Positions 7,358-16,141 of a stretch of 64,000 bases of DNA are shown in pieces. How positions within the stretch are numbered: the first letter of the stretch is position 1; every line of letters starts with the position of its first letter. The translations under genes were made by a program, and so were the position numbers. The stretch spans positions 1 to 64,000 of the forward strand of contig JACKHA010000005.1 of NCBI GenBank assembly GCA_020639215.1, written 5' to 3'. Under the pieces are notes generated by a model. That model ran no database searches and was not told the origin of the DNA. It saw only the letters and a program-made list of their open reading frames with translations. The DNA comes from Phycisphaeraceae bacterium (lineage in GTDB: Bacteria; Planctomycetota; Phycisphaerae; Phycisphaerales; UBA1924).

Positions 7358-9079
7358 TCAGCCCTCGTCGTTGTCGGCGTCCTGGGCCGCCCACGGCTCG
7401 CGGAGCGAGTCGGGCACGAACTCGCCCATGGCGGGGTCATACGGCGTGGGTTCCCAGCGGACTCGGGCCGAGCCGATGAGGGTGCCGGTGGCCGCGGCCA
7501 GGTCGACCAGCGCGATCTGGTAGTCGACGATGGCCTGGATCTCGGCGAGGCGTGCGACGGCCAGGGCGGCCGAGGCGTCGAGCACGTCGGTGGAGGTCGA
7601 GGCGCCGACGTCGAACTGGCGCTGCTCGGCCTCGAGCGAGCGGACGTTGAGCACGACGCTCTGGCGTGCGGCCATGATGCGCTGCCAGCCGGCCTCGACC
7701 TCGTCGATGGCGTCGAAGACCTCCTGGCGGATCAGTTGGGCCCGGGCGGCGCGGGTGTTGAGGCGCTGGACGCGCGTCAGCACGGCCTGGCGGAGGCGCG
7801 CCAGCGCGGCCTCGTTGCCGATCGGGATGGAGGCGTTGAGCGAGAGCGACCAGTCCTCGAACTCGTTCTCGGCGGTGGTCTCGATGGACTCGCCAAAGTC
7901 GGGCCCGAGGCCGTTGAGGCGGTAGAGAGCCTGGAGCGAGAGCAGCGGGAGCGTCTGGTTGCGGGCGAACTGGATGCTCGAGGCGTCGGCCAGCAGGCGG
8001 AGCTCGAGTTCGAGCATCTCCATGCGCTGGTCGACCGCCTCGGCGGCGAGGGCGTCGCGGTCGAAGCGGAAGCGGGCGGGGTCGGGCGGGCTGGTGGGCA
8101 CGAGTTCGGTGCCGGACTCGACGTCGAGGCCCGGGATGTTGATGATGCGCTTGAGTTCGCGCTGCGCGGTGGTGATGTTGGTGCGGGCGCGGATGATGCC
8201 GTCGATCCGGTCGGCCAGGCCGGACTCGGCGCGGGTGACCTCGATCTGCGCGACCGAGCCGGCGTTGAACTGGCGCTGGGCGCGGGCGAGCTGGGCCTCG
8301 GCGACGCGGTACTCCTCCTCGCGGACGACCAGGGCCTGGCGCTGGCCGAAGAGGGCCCAGTACTGGCGATCCACGGCGCTGAGCTGCTGGATGACCTGGA
8401 GGCGGGTGTTGGCGCTGGAGATCTGGCTGTTGTACGCGGCGATGCGCAGTGAATGCGTGTTGGCGCGGCGGCCGGCGTTTCGGAGCAGTTGGTGCGTCAG
8501 CGAGATCTCGAGGTCGCTGGTGTACGCGGGGTTGAGCGTGGAGAACTCGTTGTTGGTCTGGTTGCGGCTGACGGGCAGGCCGACCGAGACGGAGCCGCCG
8601 GTGCGCATGGGGATGTCGAAGGAGGGCTCGACGCGTGCGAAGTCGGACTGGGCGCTGTCGAGTCGGGAGCCTGTGGGCGAGTCGTTGGAGGCGAGGGTGG
8701 CGCCGAGGTTGAAGGTGGACTCCCAGCGGGCTTCCTCCTCGTCGACGGACTGCCCGGCGATGGTGGGTTCGAGCAGGGAGACCTGGAGGTTCAGGTTGTG
8801 CGAGATGGCCGAGGCCCGGGCCTCCTCGATGGAGAGTTCGGCCTGCTCGACGTTCTGGAACCGCCCGAGGTAGGCCTCGGGCGTGGAGGGCATGGCCTGG
8901 TCCTCGTGGCGGAATCCGGCGGGGTCCATGGGTGCGATGTTGCGGAGGCGGTCGAGGTCGACGCGCTGGCCGTAGTCGTCGAGCACGGTGCGGAAGGGGT
9001 TGGCCGAGGACGCGCAACCGGCGGCCAGGAGCGCGAGCGGGAGGCCGGCGGCGAGGGGGAGTGCGACGGTGCGGGTCAT
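7358..9079 (-). CDS. TolC-family outer-membrane efflux lipoprotein
   Basis: 573 residues. The N-terminus is a lipoprotein signal peptide with lipobox LLAAGC. The body is the long alpha-helical OEP/TolC repeat with typical patterns such as IEVTRAESGLADRIDGIIRA and DVLDASAALAVARLAEIQA. The role is the outer-membrane channel of a tripartite exporter. It is the last gene of a co-directional set: adaptor, ATPase, permease, TolC. A family A inverted repeat occupies the 168-bp gap to the permease, upstream of this gene's start. Substrate cannot be predicted. Confidence 0.9.
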   Translation of the reverse strand: MTRTVALPLAAGLPLALLAAGCASSANPFRTVLDDYGQRVDLDRLRNIAPMDPAGFRHEDQAMPSTPEAYLGRFQNVEQAELSIEEARASAISHNLNLQVSLLEPTIAGQSVDEEEARWESTFNLGATLASNDSPTGSRLDSAQSDFARVEPSFDIPMRTGGSVSVGLPVSRNQTNNEFSTLNPAYTSDLEISLTHQLLRNAGRRANTHSLRIAAYNSQISSANTRLQVIQQLSAVDRQYWALFGQRQALVVREEEYRVAEAQLARAQRQFNAGSVAQIEVTRAESGLADRIDGIIRARTNITTAQRELKRIINIPGLDVESGTELVPTSPPDPARFRFDRDALAAEAVDQRMEMLELELRLLADASSIQFARNQTLPLLSLQALYRLNGLGPDFGESIETTAENEFEDWSLSLNASIPIGNEAALARLRQAVLTRVQRLNTRAARAQLIRQEVFDAIDEVEAGWQRIMAARQSVVLNVRSLEAEQRQFDVGASTSTDVLDASAALAVARLAEIQAIVDYQIALVDLAAATGTLIGSARVRWEPTPYDPAMGEFVPDSLREPWAAQDADNDEG

Positions 9080-9116
9080 ACTCGGAAGGCTCCGTCGGTT
9101 TCAAGGAGGAGTTCTT

Positions 9117-9218
9117 CAACACAGAGGCACAGAAACACAGAGATCCGAGGGAGGCGAAGCCTGGTTCGACTGAGCAAGCCCTCCGGATCGGGCTCTGCGT
9201 CTCTGTGCCTCTGTGTTG
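9117..9218. repeat. Inverted repeat, family A (ACACAGAGGCACAGAG type)
   Basis: Arms 9117-9142 and 9193-9218 are 26 bp with two mismatches, built on CAACACAGAGGCACAGA. Pairing continues inward with GATCCGAGGG against CCCTCCGGATC. It lies between the permease and tolC genes of one operon, so the transcript would form a long stem there. Related copies are at 11399-11620, 16019-16130, 21266-21412, 33090-33118 and 36613-36706. Confidence 0.85.
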
Positions 9219-9247
9219 ACTGCTTCTTGATTGATCGCAAACAGGGC

Positions 9248-10486
9248 TTACTCATGGCGCAGCGCGACGATCGGGTCCAGGCGCGCGGCCTTGATCGCCG
9301 GGAACATGCCGAAGACCACGCCGACGCCGCCGGAGAACCCGAACGCCAGCATGATCGCCCACGGGGGAACCTGGGCGTCGCTGAGCGGGGAATCGGGGAT
9401 GGCGGTGAGCCCCAGGATCAGGGCCTGGCCGATCGAGACGCCGATCGCGCCGCCGAACGAGCAGAGCACGACGGCCTCGACCAGGAACTGCAGGAGGATC
9501 GTGCTGGGCTTGGCCCCGACGGCCTTGCGCAGGCCGATCTCGCGTGTGCGCTCGCTGACCGACACGAGCATGATGTTCATGATGCCGATGCCGCCGACCA
9601 GCAGCGAGATGGAGACGACGCCGCCGGCGATGAGGGTGATGACCGCGGCGATCTGGTTGAACTGGTCGATGGCGGTCTGGAGGATCTCAAGGTTGAAGGT
9701 GTCGGCGTCCTCCGGGCCGAGGTTGCGGGCCTTGCGGAGGGTGAAGCGGACCTCTTCGCGGGCTTCCTCGGCCAGTTCTGGCGTGCGCAGCTGGGCCATG
9801 AACAGGATCCAGTCGTAGGGGTTCATGGTGTAGGCGGTGGAGAAGGGGACGAAGACCTCGCTCTGGGCCTCGCCCCCGCCGAACATGGGGCCGAGTTCCT
9901 TGGTCTCGACAATTCCGACGATGAGGAAGCGGCGCCCGTCGATGAGCAGGAAGTCGCCGACGGGGTCGATGTCGAGTTCGAGCTCGTCGATGGCCTTCTC
10001 GTTGATGAGGCAGACCTGGCGGCGTTCGTCCTCGTCGATGCGGAGGAAGGGGCGCCCGCGGAGGACGGTGCGGTTCTCGATCTCGTGCCACTCGGGCCAG
10101 ATGCCGGTGACGCGGACGGCGGGCTGGGTGACGCGCCCGGCGGTGACGTCCCAGCGTCCGTCGGTCACGGGCGTGAGGGCGGAGATGGACGGGCAGTTCT
10201 CGATGATGCGCTCGGCCTCGGAGAGATTCATGCGGACCGAGTCCCAGGAGACGGTGGTGCGCATCTCGCGCGGGACGTAGCCCCAGATCCACATCTTGCG
10301 GGCGCCGAACGTCTCGACCTGCCCGAGCACGTACTGCTTCATGCCGTCGAGCGAGGCGATCACGGCGATGACCGACGCGACGCCGATAATGATGCCCAGG
10401 CTGGTGAGCACGGCCCGGCCCTTGTTGGCCCAGATCTGGCCCAGGGCGAGGAAGACGGTCTGGAAGAGGAGGCGGAACAGGAACAT
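9248..10486 (-). CDS. ABC transporter permease, MacB type
   Basis: 412 residues. One N-terminal transmembrane helix (GIIIGVASVIAVIASLDGM) is followed by a large periplasmic MacB-core domain with the catalytic-like N-terminus, then three C-terminal helices with the FtsX motif ERTREIGLRKAVGA. It works with the adjacent ATPase, adaptor and TolC protein to export peptides, lipoproteins or small molecules from the periplasm. Its start ATG shares the A of the ATPase stop (TGATG at 10484-10488), so translation is coupled. Confidence 0.92.
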   Translation of the reverse strand: MFLFRLLFQTVFLALGQIWANKGRAVLTSLGIIIGVASVIAVIASLDGMKQYVLGQVETFGARKMWIWGYVPREMRTTVSWDSVRMNLSEAERIIENCPSISALTPVTDGRWDVTAGRVTQPAVRVTGIWPEWHEIENRTVLRGRPFLRIDEDERRQVCLINEKAIDELELDIDPVGDFLLIDGRRFLIVGIVETKELGPMFGGGEAQSEVFVPFSTAYTMNPYDWILFMAQLRTPELAEEAREEVRFTLRKARNLGPEDADTFNLEILQTAIDQFNQIAAVITLIAGGVVSISLLVGGIGIMNIMLVSVSERTREIGLRKAVGAKPSTILLQFLVEAVVLCSFGGAIGVSIGQALILGLTAIPDSPLSDAQVPPWAIMLAFGFSGGVGVVFGMFPAIKAARLDPIVALRHE

Positions 10487-11385
10487 CAGCGGTCCTCCTC
10501 CGCCAGGGCGCGGGAGGCGAGGCGCGGGTCGGGGCGGGCCTCGATGAGGGGGGCGTCGGCGTCGTCGCTGGTGTCGGCAGGGTCCTCTTCGACGGCTTCG
10601 GATCTCGCTCCGGCGCCGGGGGCCGCGGGCTTGCCCACGGGCGCGGCCTTGGTCGGCGCGAGGCCTGCGGCGACGCGTTCCTTCCAGGCGCGGTGGATGG
10701 GGTCCTGATCGGTCGGCAGGTCGGAGACGATCAGGCCGTCGCGGAGGCGGACGATGCGTTTGGCATATCCCGCCACGTCCTCCTCGTGGGTGACCAGCAC
10801 GATGGTCTGTCCCTCGTCGTGCAGGGCCTTGAACAGCGCGACGATCTCGTCGGTGGTCCTGGAGTCGAGGTTGCCGGTGGGCTCGTCGGCCAGCAGGATG
10901 GAGGGGTTGCCGACCAGGGCGCGGGCGATGGCGACGCGCTGTCGCTGCCCGCCTGAGAGCTGGTTGGGGCGGTGGCGCATGCGGTCGCGGAGGCCGACCT
11001 TGTCGAGGGCTCTCTTGGCCCGCCCGCGCGCGGTGAGCCAAGCGCGTCGGGAGTAGAGCAGGGGGAGCATGACGTTCTTGAGGGCCGAGGCGCGGGAGAG
11101 CAGCTCGAAGGACTGGAACACGAAGCCGATCTTCTCGTTGCGGATGCGTGCCAGGCGGGACTGGCCCATTCTGTGGACGGGCTTGGCGTCGAGCAGGTAG
11201 GTGCCCCTGGTGGGTCGGTCGAGGCAGCCCAGGATGTTCATGAGCGTCGACTTGCCCGAGCCCGAGGCGCCCATGATGGCGACGTACTCGTTGTCGTTGA
11301 TGGTCAGGTCGATGCCGCGGAGGGCGTGGACCTTCTCCACGCCCATCTTGTAGACCTTTTCGAGTTGGCGGATCTCGATGCCCAT
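10486..11385 (-). CDS. ABC transporter ATP-binding protein, MacB/LolD type
   Basis: 299 residues. Walker A GASGSGKST, signature LSGGQRQRVAIARAL, Walker B ILLADEPTGNLD and the switch His in VTHEED are all intact, and the glutamate next to Walker B is present. The first 225 residues are the nucleotide-binding domain. The last ~70 are an Ala/Pro/Asp-rich tail of unknown role. The protein powers the MacB-type permease encoded immediately downstream with a 1-nt overlap. Confidence 0.93.
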   Translation of the reverse strand: MGIEIRQLEKVYKMGVEKVHALRGIDLTINDNEYVAIMGASGSGKSTLMNILGCLDRPTRGTYLLDAKPVHRMGQSRLARIRNEKIGFVFQSFELLSRASALKNVMLPLLYSRRAWLTARGRAKRALDKVGLRDRMRHRPNQLSGGQRQRVAIARALVGNPSILLADEPTGNLDSRTTDEIVALFKALHDEGQTIVLVTHEEDVAGYAKRIVRLRDGLIVSDLPTDQDPIHRAWKERVAAGLAPTKAAPVGKPAAPGAGARSEAVEEDPADTSDDADAPLIEARPDPRLASRALAEEDR

Positions 11386-11398
11386 GGGACGCTGGGAG

Positions 11399-11620
11399 GA
11401 ACGCGGAGGCGCGGAGGGGGACGCGGAGGACGCGGAGGAAAGACGAGGGTTCGGAGAGCGGAGAACGGGGGTGAGTGGATGGTGGGATGTGTCGGTTGGT
11501 TGGACGGGGTCCTTGGCTGTTCAGCCGTTCGCGGCCTGGGTCGGCTCAGTGTTTTCCGCGGGTTCTGACCCAGCATCAGCCTCCGCGTTCTCCGCGTCGG
11601 ACTCCGCGGCCTCCGCGTTC
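11399..11620. repeat. Family A inverted repeat, one arm inside the adaptor gene
   Basis: Left arm 11399-11439 (GAACGCGGAGGCGCGGAGG and on) lies in the gap before the ATPase gene. Right arm 11580-11620 is its reverse complement with one gap and a few mismatches, and lies within the coding sequence of the efflux adaptor. The right arm encodes the acidic Ala/Glu tail of that protein. The space between the arms holds the adaptor stop codon. Confidence 0.75.
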
Positions 11621-12930
11621 GGCTCGGTGCCCGGCGCGTTCGTCGGAGTGGCTCCTTCGATCCTGATCCGGTCCTCGTGGATCAGCGAGATCAGGACGCG
11701 GTACGGGCCGCTGACGATCGTGTCGCCTTCGTTGAGGCCGCCCAGGATCGCGGTGTCGGTCAGGTCGCTGGCGCCGACGGTGACGGGGGTGGCGACCGCC
11801 TTGCCGTCGACCATGCGGTAGACGATGCGGCAGAAGGTCTTGTTGGGATCGATCTGGGCGTTGCCGGCGGTGATGTTGCTCGGCAGTTCATCCACGCGCC
11901 GGTCGAGCACGCACTGGCTGGGAACCTTGAGGGCGTTCTCGAAGGTCTGGACCTCGATGTCAACGTTGGCGGTCAGGCCCGAGAAGAGGCGCTCGCCCTC
12001 GCCCATGGCCAGGGCGATCTCGGTCTCGAAGAAGCCGGTGCCGCCCTGGGCGATCTGGCGGGTCAGGTCGACGCGCTCGACGACGCCCTCGTACTGGCGG
12101 TCCTCGTAGGCGTTGATGTAGACGCGGACGCGCTGCCCGGCGGCGATCTGGGCGATGTTGGACTCGTCGACCTGGGCCTTGACGAGCATGCGGGAGCGGT
12201 CGGCGATGACCATCATCACGGTGCCCATGTTGTCGCGCGTGCCGAGCACGACCTCGCCGACCTCGACGCGCAGGTCGGTGATCTCGCCGGCCATGGGGGC
12301 GCGGACGATGGCGTTGTTGAGGTTCTTCTGGGCCTCGTCGATCTGGGCCTGGGAGATGGCGATCTGGGCCCGGGCGCTCTCGATGCCGGCTTCGAGGCCC
12401 GCGACGTTGCTCTGGGCCTGGAGGAACGCGGCCTCGGCCTGGTCCAGGACCGAGCGCGCGATGTCGCCAGTGTCGGCAAGTTCGCGCTGGCGGCCGTATT
12501 CCGAGGTGGCCTGGGCCAGCGCGGCACGCGAGCCCTGGAGGCGTGCGAGGTCGGCCTGGAGCCCCGCTTCGCTGGCCCGCAGCTGGGCCCGGGCCGAGTC
12601 GAGTCGGGATGAGAGTTCCTCGGGGTCGAGGCGGGCGATCACGTCGCCCTCCTGGACGACCGCGCCCTCGCGGAAGGGCAGTTCGAGGATGCGGGCCGAG
12701 ACCTTGGCGCTGATCTCGACCTGGACGCGCGGCTCGATGACGCCAGGCGCGTTGACGGTGCGGATCAGCGGGCCGCGCGTCGCCTCGGAGACACGCACTT
12801 CGGTTGCCTCTGGCTCGCGGGCGCCCCCCGTAAGCAGCGCCATCCCGAGCGGGGTAGAGGTGACGACGAAGCCGGCGGCCCCCGCCAGCAAGACCAGCAC
12901 GATCACGATGCCCACGGCCCACTTCAGCAC
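11521..12930 (-). CDS. Periplasmic adaptor subunit of tripartite efflux (MacA/HlyD family)
   Basis: 469 residues from GTG 12930. A single N-terminal membrane anchor (VGIVIVLVLLAGAAGFVV) is followed by a lipoyl/barrel-sandwich half (GVIEPRVQVEISAKVSARI), a long coiled-coil hairpin, the second lipoyl half (NAIVRAPMAGEITDL) and beta-barrel domains. It bridges the MacB-type permease and the TolC protein. The final ~50 residues are Ala/Glu/Asp-rich (NAEAAESDAENAEADAG) and are encoded by the right arm of a dispersed repeat, not by conserved family sequence. The start is inferred: the frame stays open upstream, but codon content and the membrane anchor favour 12930. Confidence 0.88.
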   Translation of the reverse strand: MLKWAVGIVIVLVLLAGAAGFVVTSTPLGMALLTGGAREPEATEVRVSEATRGPLIRTVNAPGVIEPRVQVEISAKVSARILELPFREGAVVQEGDVIARLDPEELSSRLDSARAQLRASEAGLQADLARLQGSRAALAQATSEYGRQRELADTGDIARSVLDQAEAAFLQAQSNVAGLEAGIESARAQIAISQAQIDEAQKNLNNAIVRAPMAGEITDLRVEVGEVVLGTRDNMGTVMMVIADRSRMLVKAQVDESNIAQIAAGQRVRVYINAYEDRQYEGVVERVDLTRQIAQGGTGFFETEIALAMGEGERLFSGLTANVDIEVQTFENALKVPSQCVLDRRVDELPSNITAGNAQIDPNKTFCRIVYRMVDGKAVATPVTVGASDLTDTAILGGLNEGDTIVSGPYRVLISLIHEDRIRIEGATPTNAPGTEPNAEAAESDAENAEADAGSEPAENTEPTQAANG

Positions 12931-13281
12931 ACGTCGCCCCCGATGTTCTCGGTCGTTCCGAGGTGGTTGCCCGCGGCGCGCGAGAGCCGCGCCGACCCGT
13001 TGGTTCTGATACCGCCGGTCCGGGCTGCGGACGCGGCGTGTCCTCTTTCTGGGGATTCCAACGCTCCATCTTTCCGGCCTCGCGCCGCCGAATCGAGATT
13101 CGAGCACGATTGTGGCAGGAACCCGGGGGTGATCGCCCCGACATGCGTCGGGCGCGGCATTGGGGGACATGACGCCGCGGGGGCGAGGTTGTGCCGCGTT
13201 GGGGACAGGAATCGTCGGGGCATGTACACTGGGCGTGGCGGGTCGAGCGCGACCGCCCGAGGACGGACACCGGAGGTCACG
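12931..13281. other. Divergent intergenic region between efflux adaptor and PAAR gene
   Basis: This 351-bp region must hold the promoters of both directions. A plus-strand candidate is GGGACA at 13202-13207, 17 bases, then TACACT at 13225-13230, followed by GGAGG at 13272-13276 and the PAAR ATG at 13282. No convincing minus-strand promoter was found for the efflux operon, and no repeat or RNA structure was recognised. Confidence 0.4.
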
Positions 13282-13575
13282 ATGGGACAGCCCGCGGCCC
13301 GCGTCGGCGACATGACCGTGACCGGCGACCCGATCACCGGGCCGGGCGTCGCGACGGTGCTCATCGGGAGCATGCCCGCCTCGGTGATCGGCGATGTCGT
13401 GTCGGGCGCGACGCTGATCGGGGCGATCTCGAAGGGCAGCGCGACGGTGCTGATCCAGGGGCGGATGGCGGCGCGCGTGGGCGATATCGCCAGCGGGGTC
13501 CACGCGGTGACGGGCGTGCCGTTGACGTCGCCGGTCGCGCCGCCGGGGTGCCCGACGGTTCTGATGGGGGGCTGA
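13282..13575 (+). CDS. Stand-alone PAAR-domain protein
   Basis: 97 residues. It shows the repeated short beta pattern of PAAR proteins, with PAARVGDMTVTGDPITGPG at the start, a similar MAARVGDIASG in the middle, and many Gly/Pro turns. PAAR proteins cap the VgrG spike of type VI secretion systems or similar contractile injection machines. No VgrG, Hcp, sheath or effector gene is nearby, so the partner is unknown. ATG 13282 is preceded by a perfect GGAGG. It is the only plus-strand gene between 5 and 21 kb. Confidence 0.8.
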   Translation: MGQPAARVGDMTVTGDPITGPGVATVLIGSMPASVIGDVVSGATLIGAISKGSATVLIQGRMAARVGDIASGVHAVTGVPLTSPVAPPGCPTVLMGG

Positions 13576-13603
13576 CGGTCGCTCGGCGGGCACTCGCGGC
13601 GTT

Positions 13604-14287
13604 CTACGCCCCCGAGTCCGGCCCGCGGAGCGCGAGCGGCTTGTCCAGGATCTCACGCAGCATCACGGCACGGCGCAGATCGGCCCGGCCGACGGTGCCT
13701 CGCGATCGAGAGACGCCCGCAGCCGGCGGCTCGACGGCCCGGCGGGGTGCCGCGGGTGTGGCGCTCGCGTCGGCTGCGAGGCGGCGGGCCTCCTCTTCGA
13801 AGGAGGGGGCGGCGCGGACCTGGGGTGCGGGCGGGGACTGACGGCGTGACTGGGCGGCCTGGTATGGGTTGGGTCGCTGGGGCTGGCGCTGCTGGCCTCG
13901 CGGCGGGCTGTACGGGCGGGGCTGCTGAGGCGGTGCGGGTGGCGAGCCACCCTGGGCCCGCTGGCGGCGCATGGCGTCGATTTGGGCCTGGCGTCGGGCG
14001 GCCAGTTCGCGGAGGCGATCCTGGGGCGATTGGCCCTGCGGAACGGGGGCGGGCGGGGCCACGACCGGGGGCGGGGACCCCTGGGGATAGGAAACGCCCA
14101 TCTGGGCGGCCATCACCTCTTCGACCGAGCGGCCGGTGCGCATGGCCTCCTGAACCTGGGCCTGGCGGACCTGCTCGATGCGGCGCTTGTGGGCCTGCTC
14201 CTGGGCGGCCTTCATGATCCGGATGGCCACGGGCACCACAAAGATCAGGGCGAAGATGGCAAGGCGGATGATCTGCTGGGTGGTCAT
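13604..14287 (-). CDS. Membrane-anchored protein of unknown function, Pro/Gln/Arg-rich
   Basis: 227 residues. One N-terminal transmembrane helix (IIRLAIFALIFVVPVAIRI) is followed by a charged helical segment, then a ~120-residue disordered stretch rich in Pro, Gln and Arg. A short conserved-looking C-terminal motif, GRADLRRAVMLREILDKPLA, ends the protein. I do not recognise a family. The C-terminal helix may be a docking motif. It lies 12 bp upstream of the end of the ABC ATPase gene on the same strand, but downstream in transcription, so the two could be co-transcribed. Confidence 0.7.
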   Translation of the reverse strand: MTTQQIIRLAIFALIFVVPVAIRIMKAAQEQAHKRRIEQVRQAQVQEAMRTGRSVEEVMAAQMGVSYPQGSPPPVVAPPAPVPQGQSPQDRLRELAARRQAQIDAMRRQRAQGGSPPAPPQQPRPYSPPRGQQRQPQRPNPYQAAQSRRQSPPAPQVRAAPSFEEEARRLAADASATPAAPRRAVEPPAAGVSRSRGTVGRADLRRAVMLREILDKPLALRGPDSGA

Positions 14288-14299
14288 CGCTGGGAGAGT

Positions 14300-15133
14300 C
14301 TAGTCGGCGGTCGGGCGGGGTGAGGCCAGCGGGATCGGCGGGGTATCGGCGGTCCCGGGAACGGTCGCAAGGGCGAACGGCGTCTGGAAGACGCGTTCGA
14401 GCACGGGCGGGGCCAGCACGTCGGCGGGCGGGGCGGCGGCGGCGACGCGTCCATCGGCGTCGAGCAGCAGGACGTCATCGGCGAACTGGGCAACGAGGGC
14501 GAAGTCGTGGAGGACGACCGCGACGCCGACGCCGGTGGCCGCCAGGTCTTTGAGGACGCCCATCGAGGCGATGGCGTGGCGCGGGTCCATGGCCGAGACC
14601 GGCTCGTCGGCGAGGAGGAATCGGGGGCGGCGGGGTGAAGGAGCCGCGGCATCGGTTGGACGCGCTCCGGCGGCGTCGAGCTGGGCCAAGGCCCGGGCGA
14701 GCAGGACGCGTTGCTGTTGGCCCGCGCTGAGCGAGCCGAGCGGCTCGTCGGCCCGGTCGAGCATGCCGACGCGCGACAGGGCGGCGCGGGCGGCCTCGTC
14801 GCGAACCTGGCGAGGTTCGTTGATCGCCAGACGCCCGAGCGCGACGACCTGGCGGACGGAGTACGCCAGCGCGGGCGACGAGGCCTGGGGAATGAACGCG
14901 ATGGCGCGGGCTCGCTCACGTGAAGGGATGGAGGCGAGTGGGCGGTCGGCGAGCGTCACCGCGCCGCCAGTGGGGCCGAGCACGCCGAGCAGGACGCGCA
15001 GGAGCGTGGTCTTGCCCGCGCCGTTGGGTCCGATGATCGCAGCCAGGCGGCCCGGCTGGACCGCAAACGAAACATCGCGGAGCACGGCCCTGGAGGCGTA
15101 CCCCGCGATGATGCTTGCGGCGGAGAGTGTCAC
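14300..15133 (-). CDS. ABC transporter ATP-binding protein, FecE/BtuD-like
   Basis: 277 residues. Walker A GPNGAGKTTLL, signature LSAGQQQRVLLARAL, Walker B FLLADEPVSAMD and the switch His in VLHDFALV are intact. The closest class is the importer ATPase of iron-siderophore, heme or cobalamin systems (IIPQASSPALAYSVRQVVALGR pattern after Walker A). An Ala/Pro-rich insertion of about 20 residues separates signature and Walker B. No permease or substrate-binding gene is adjacent, so its partners must be elsewhere. Confidence 0.87.
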   Translation of the reverse strand: MTLSAASIIAGYASRAVLRDVSFAVQPGRLAAIIGPNGAGKTTLLRVLLGVLGPTGGAVTLADRPLASIPSRERARAIAFIPQASSPALAYSVRQVVALGRLAINEPRQVRDEAARAALSRVGMLDRADEPLGSLSAGQQQRVLLARALAQLDAAGARPTDAAAPSPRRPRFLLADEPVSAMDPRHAIASMGVLKDLAATGVGVAVVLHDFALVAQFADDVLLLDADGRVAAAAPPADVLAPPVLERVFQTPFALATVPGTADTPPIPLASPRPTAD

Positions 15134-15142
15134 GACCGGGCC

Positions 15143-15964
15143 TCAGGCCGTCTCGCCGACCTGCCAGCGGAAGAAGGTGATGAGGCGTGCCTTGGCGCCG
15201 ACGAGGTCGCCGACGGTCTTGGCGGGGTCCATGACGAAGGGCTGCTCCATCAGGGCGATCTCGCCGTAGAACTTCTTCATGCCGCCCTCGACCATCTTCT
15301 CGGCGATCTCCTTGGGCTTGCCGGACTCGATGGCCTGCTCGACGCGGAAGCGGCGCTCCTTCTCGACGATCTCGGCGGGGATGTCGTCGGCGGTGACGCC
15401 CACGGGGCGGGGCGTGGCCGCGGTGACGTGCATGCAGATCTGGCGGAGGGTCTCGTCGTTGATCGAACCCTCGGCCTGGATGAGCACGCCGGTCTTGCCG
15501 TCGTGGTGGACGTACTGCCCGAAGGCGGTGGTGCCGGTCTCGCCGGAGATCTTGTGCCCGCGGGCGTAGGAGATGTTCTCGCCGGTGGAGGCGCGGAGGT
15601 CGTCGAGGATCGCGGTCATGTCCGGGGTGACGCCGACCTCGCCGCCGGCGGCCAGGAGGGCCATGCCGGCGATGTCCTTGACGGCCTTGATGAACTTCTC
15701 GTTCTTGGCGGTGAAGTCGGTCTCGCAGCGGATCTCGACGACGGCGCCGGTGCCCGCGCCCTCGTTGACCGCGATGCCGATGCGCCCCTCGCCCGCCGGG
15801 CGGTCGGAGCGGGTCTCCATCTTGCCCTTGAGCTTCTTGCGGAGGAGTTCCTCGGCTTTGTCGGCGTCGCCGCCGGCCTCGGCCAGGGCCTCCTTGCAGG
15901 CCATCATCGGGAGGCCGGTCTTGTTCCGAAGCATCATGACGACTTTGGCGCTGATGTCGCTCAT
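15143..15964 (-). CDS. tsf: Translation elongation factor Ts
   Basis: 273 residues. EF-Ts is the guanine-nucleotide exchange factor for EF-Tu. The N-terminal UBA-like domain carries the family signature LRNKTGLPMMACKEALAEAGGD, and the core has the typical RCETDFTAKNEKF. Start ATG 15964 (MSDISAKV) has a GAGAG ribosome site; the frame is open further upstream but without family similarity. It follows rpsB, the usual operon, but a 112-bp inverted repeat separates the two genes. Confidence 0.97.
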   Translation of the reverse strand: MSDISAKVVMMLRNKTGLPMMACKEALAEAGGDADKAEELLRKKLKGKMETRSDRPAGEGRIGIAVNEGAGTGAVVEIRCETDFTAKNEKFIKAVKDIAGMALLAAGGEVGVTPDMTAILDDLRASTGENISYARGHKISGETGTTAFGQYVHHDGKTGVLIQAEGSINDETLRQICMHVTAATPRPVGVTADDIPAEIVEKERRFRVEQAIESGKPKEIAEKMVEGGMKKFYGEIALMEQPFVMDPAKTVGDLVGAKARLITFFRWQVGETA

Positions 15965-16018
15965 CGGTGCTCTCTCACTGGTCGGCGGGCTGTATGGTCG
16001 CCCTTGGTCTGATGGACT

Positions 16019-16130
16019 CACCACGGAGACACGGAGGCACGAAGGGGGACCGGCGGGGAGGCTGCGATCGCGCGGCGGGCCGCGGGGTCTGGCCCATGTC
16101 CTGCCTCCGTGTCTCTGTGTCTCCGTGGTG
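16019..16130. repeat. Family A inverted repeat inside the rpsB-tsf operon
   Basis: Right arm 16102-16130 reads as the reverse complement of the left arm 16019-16039 (CACCACGGAGACACGGAGGCA), except that the left arm lacks one 8-base unit. The element fills most of the gap between rpsB and tsf. The long stem could act as an RNA processing site or attenuator separating S2 and EF-Ts expression; this is inference. Confidence 0.82.
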
Positions 16131-16141
16131 GATTGCTTGGA

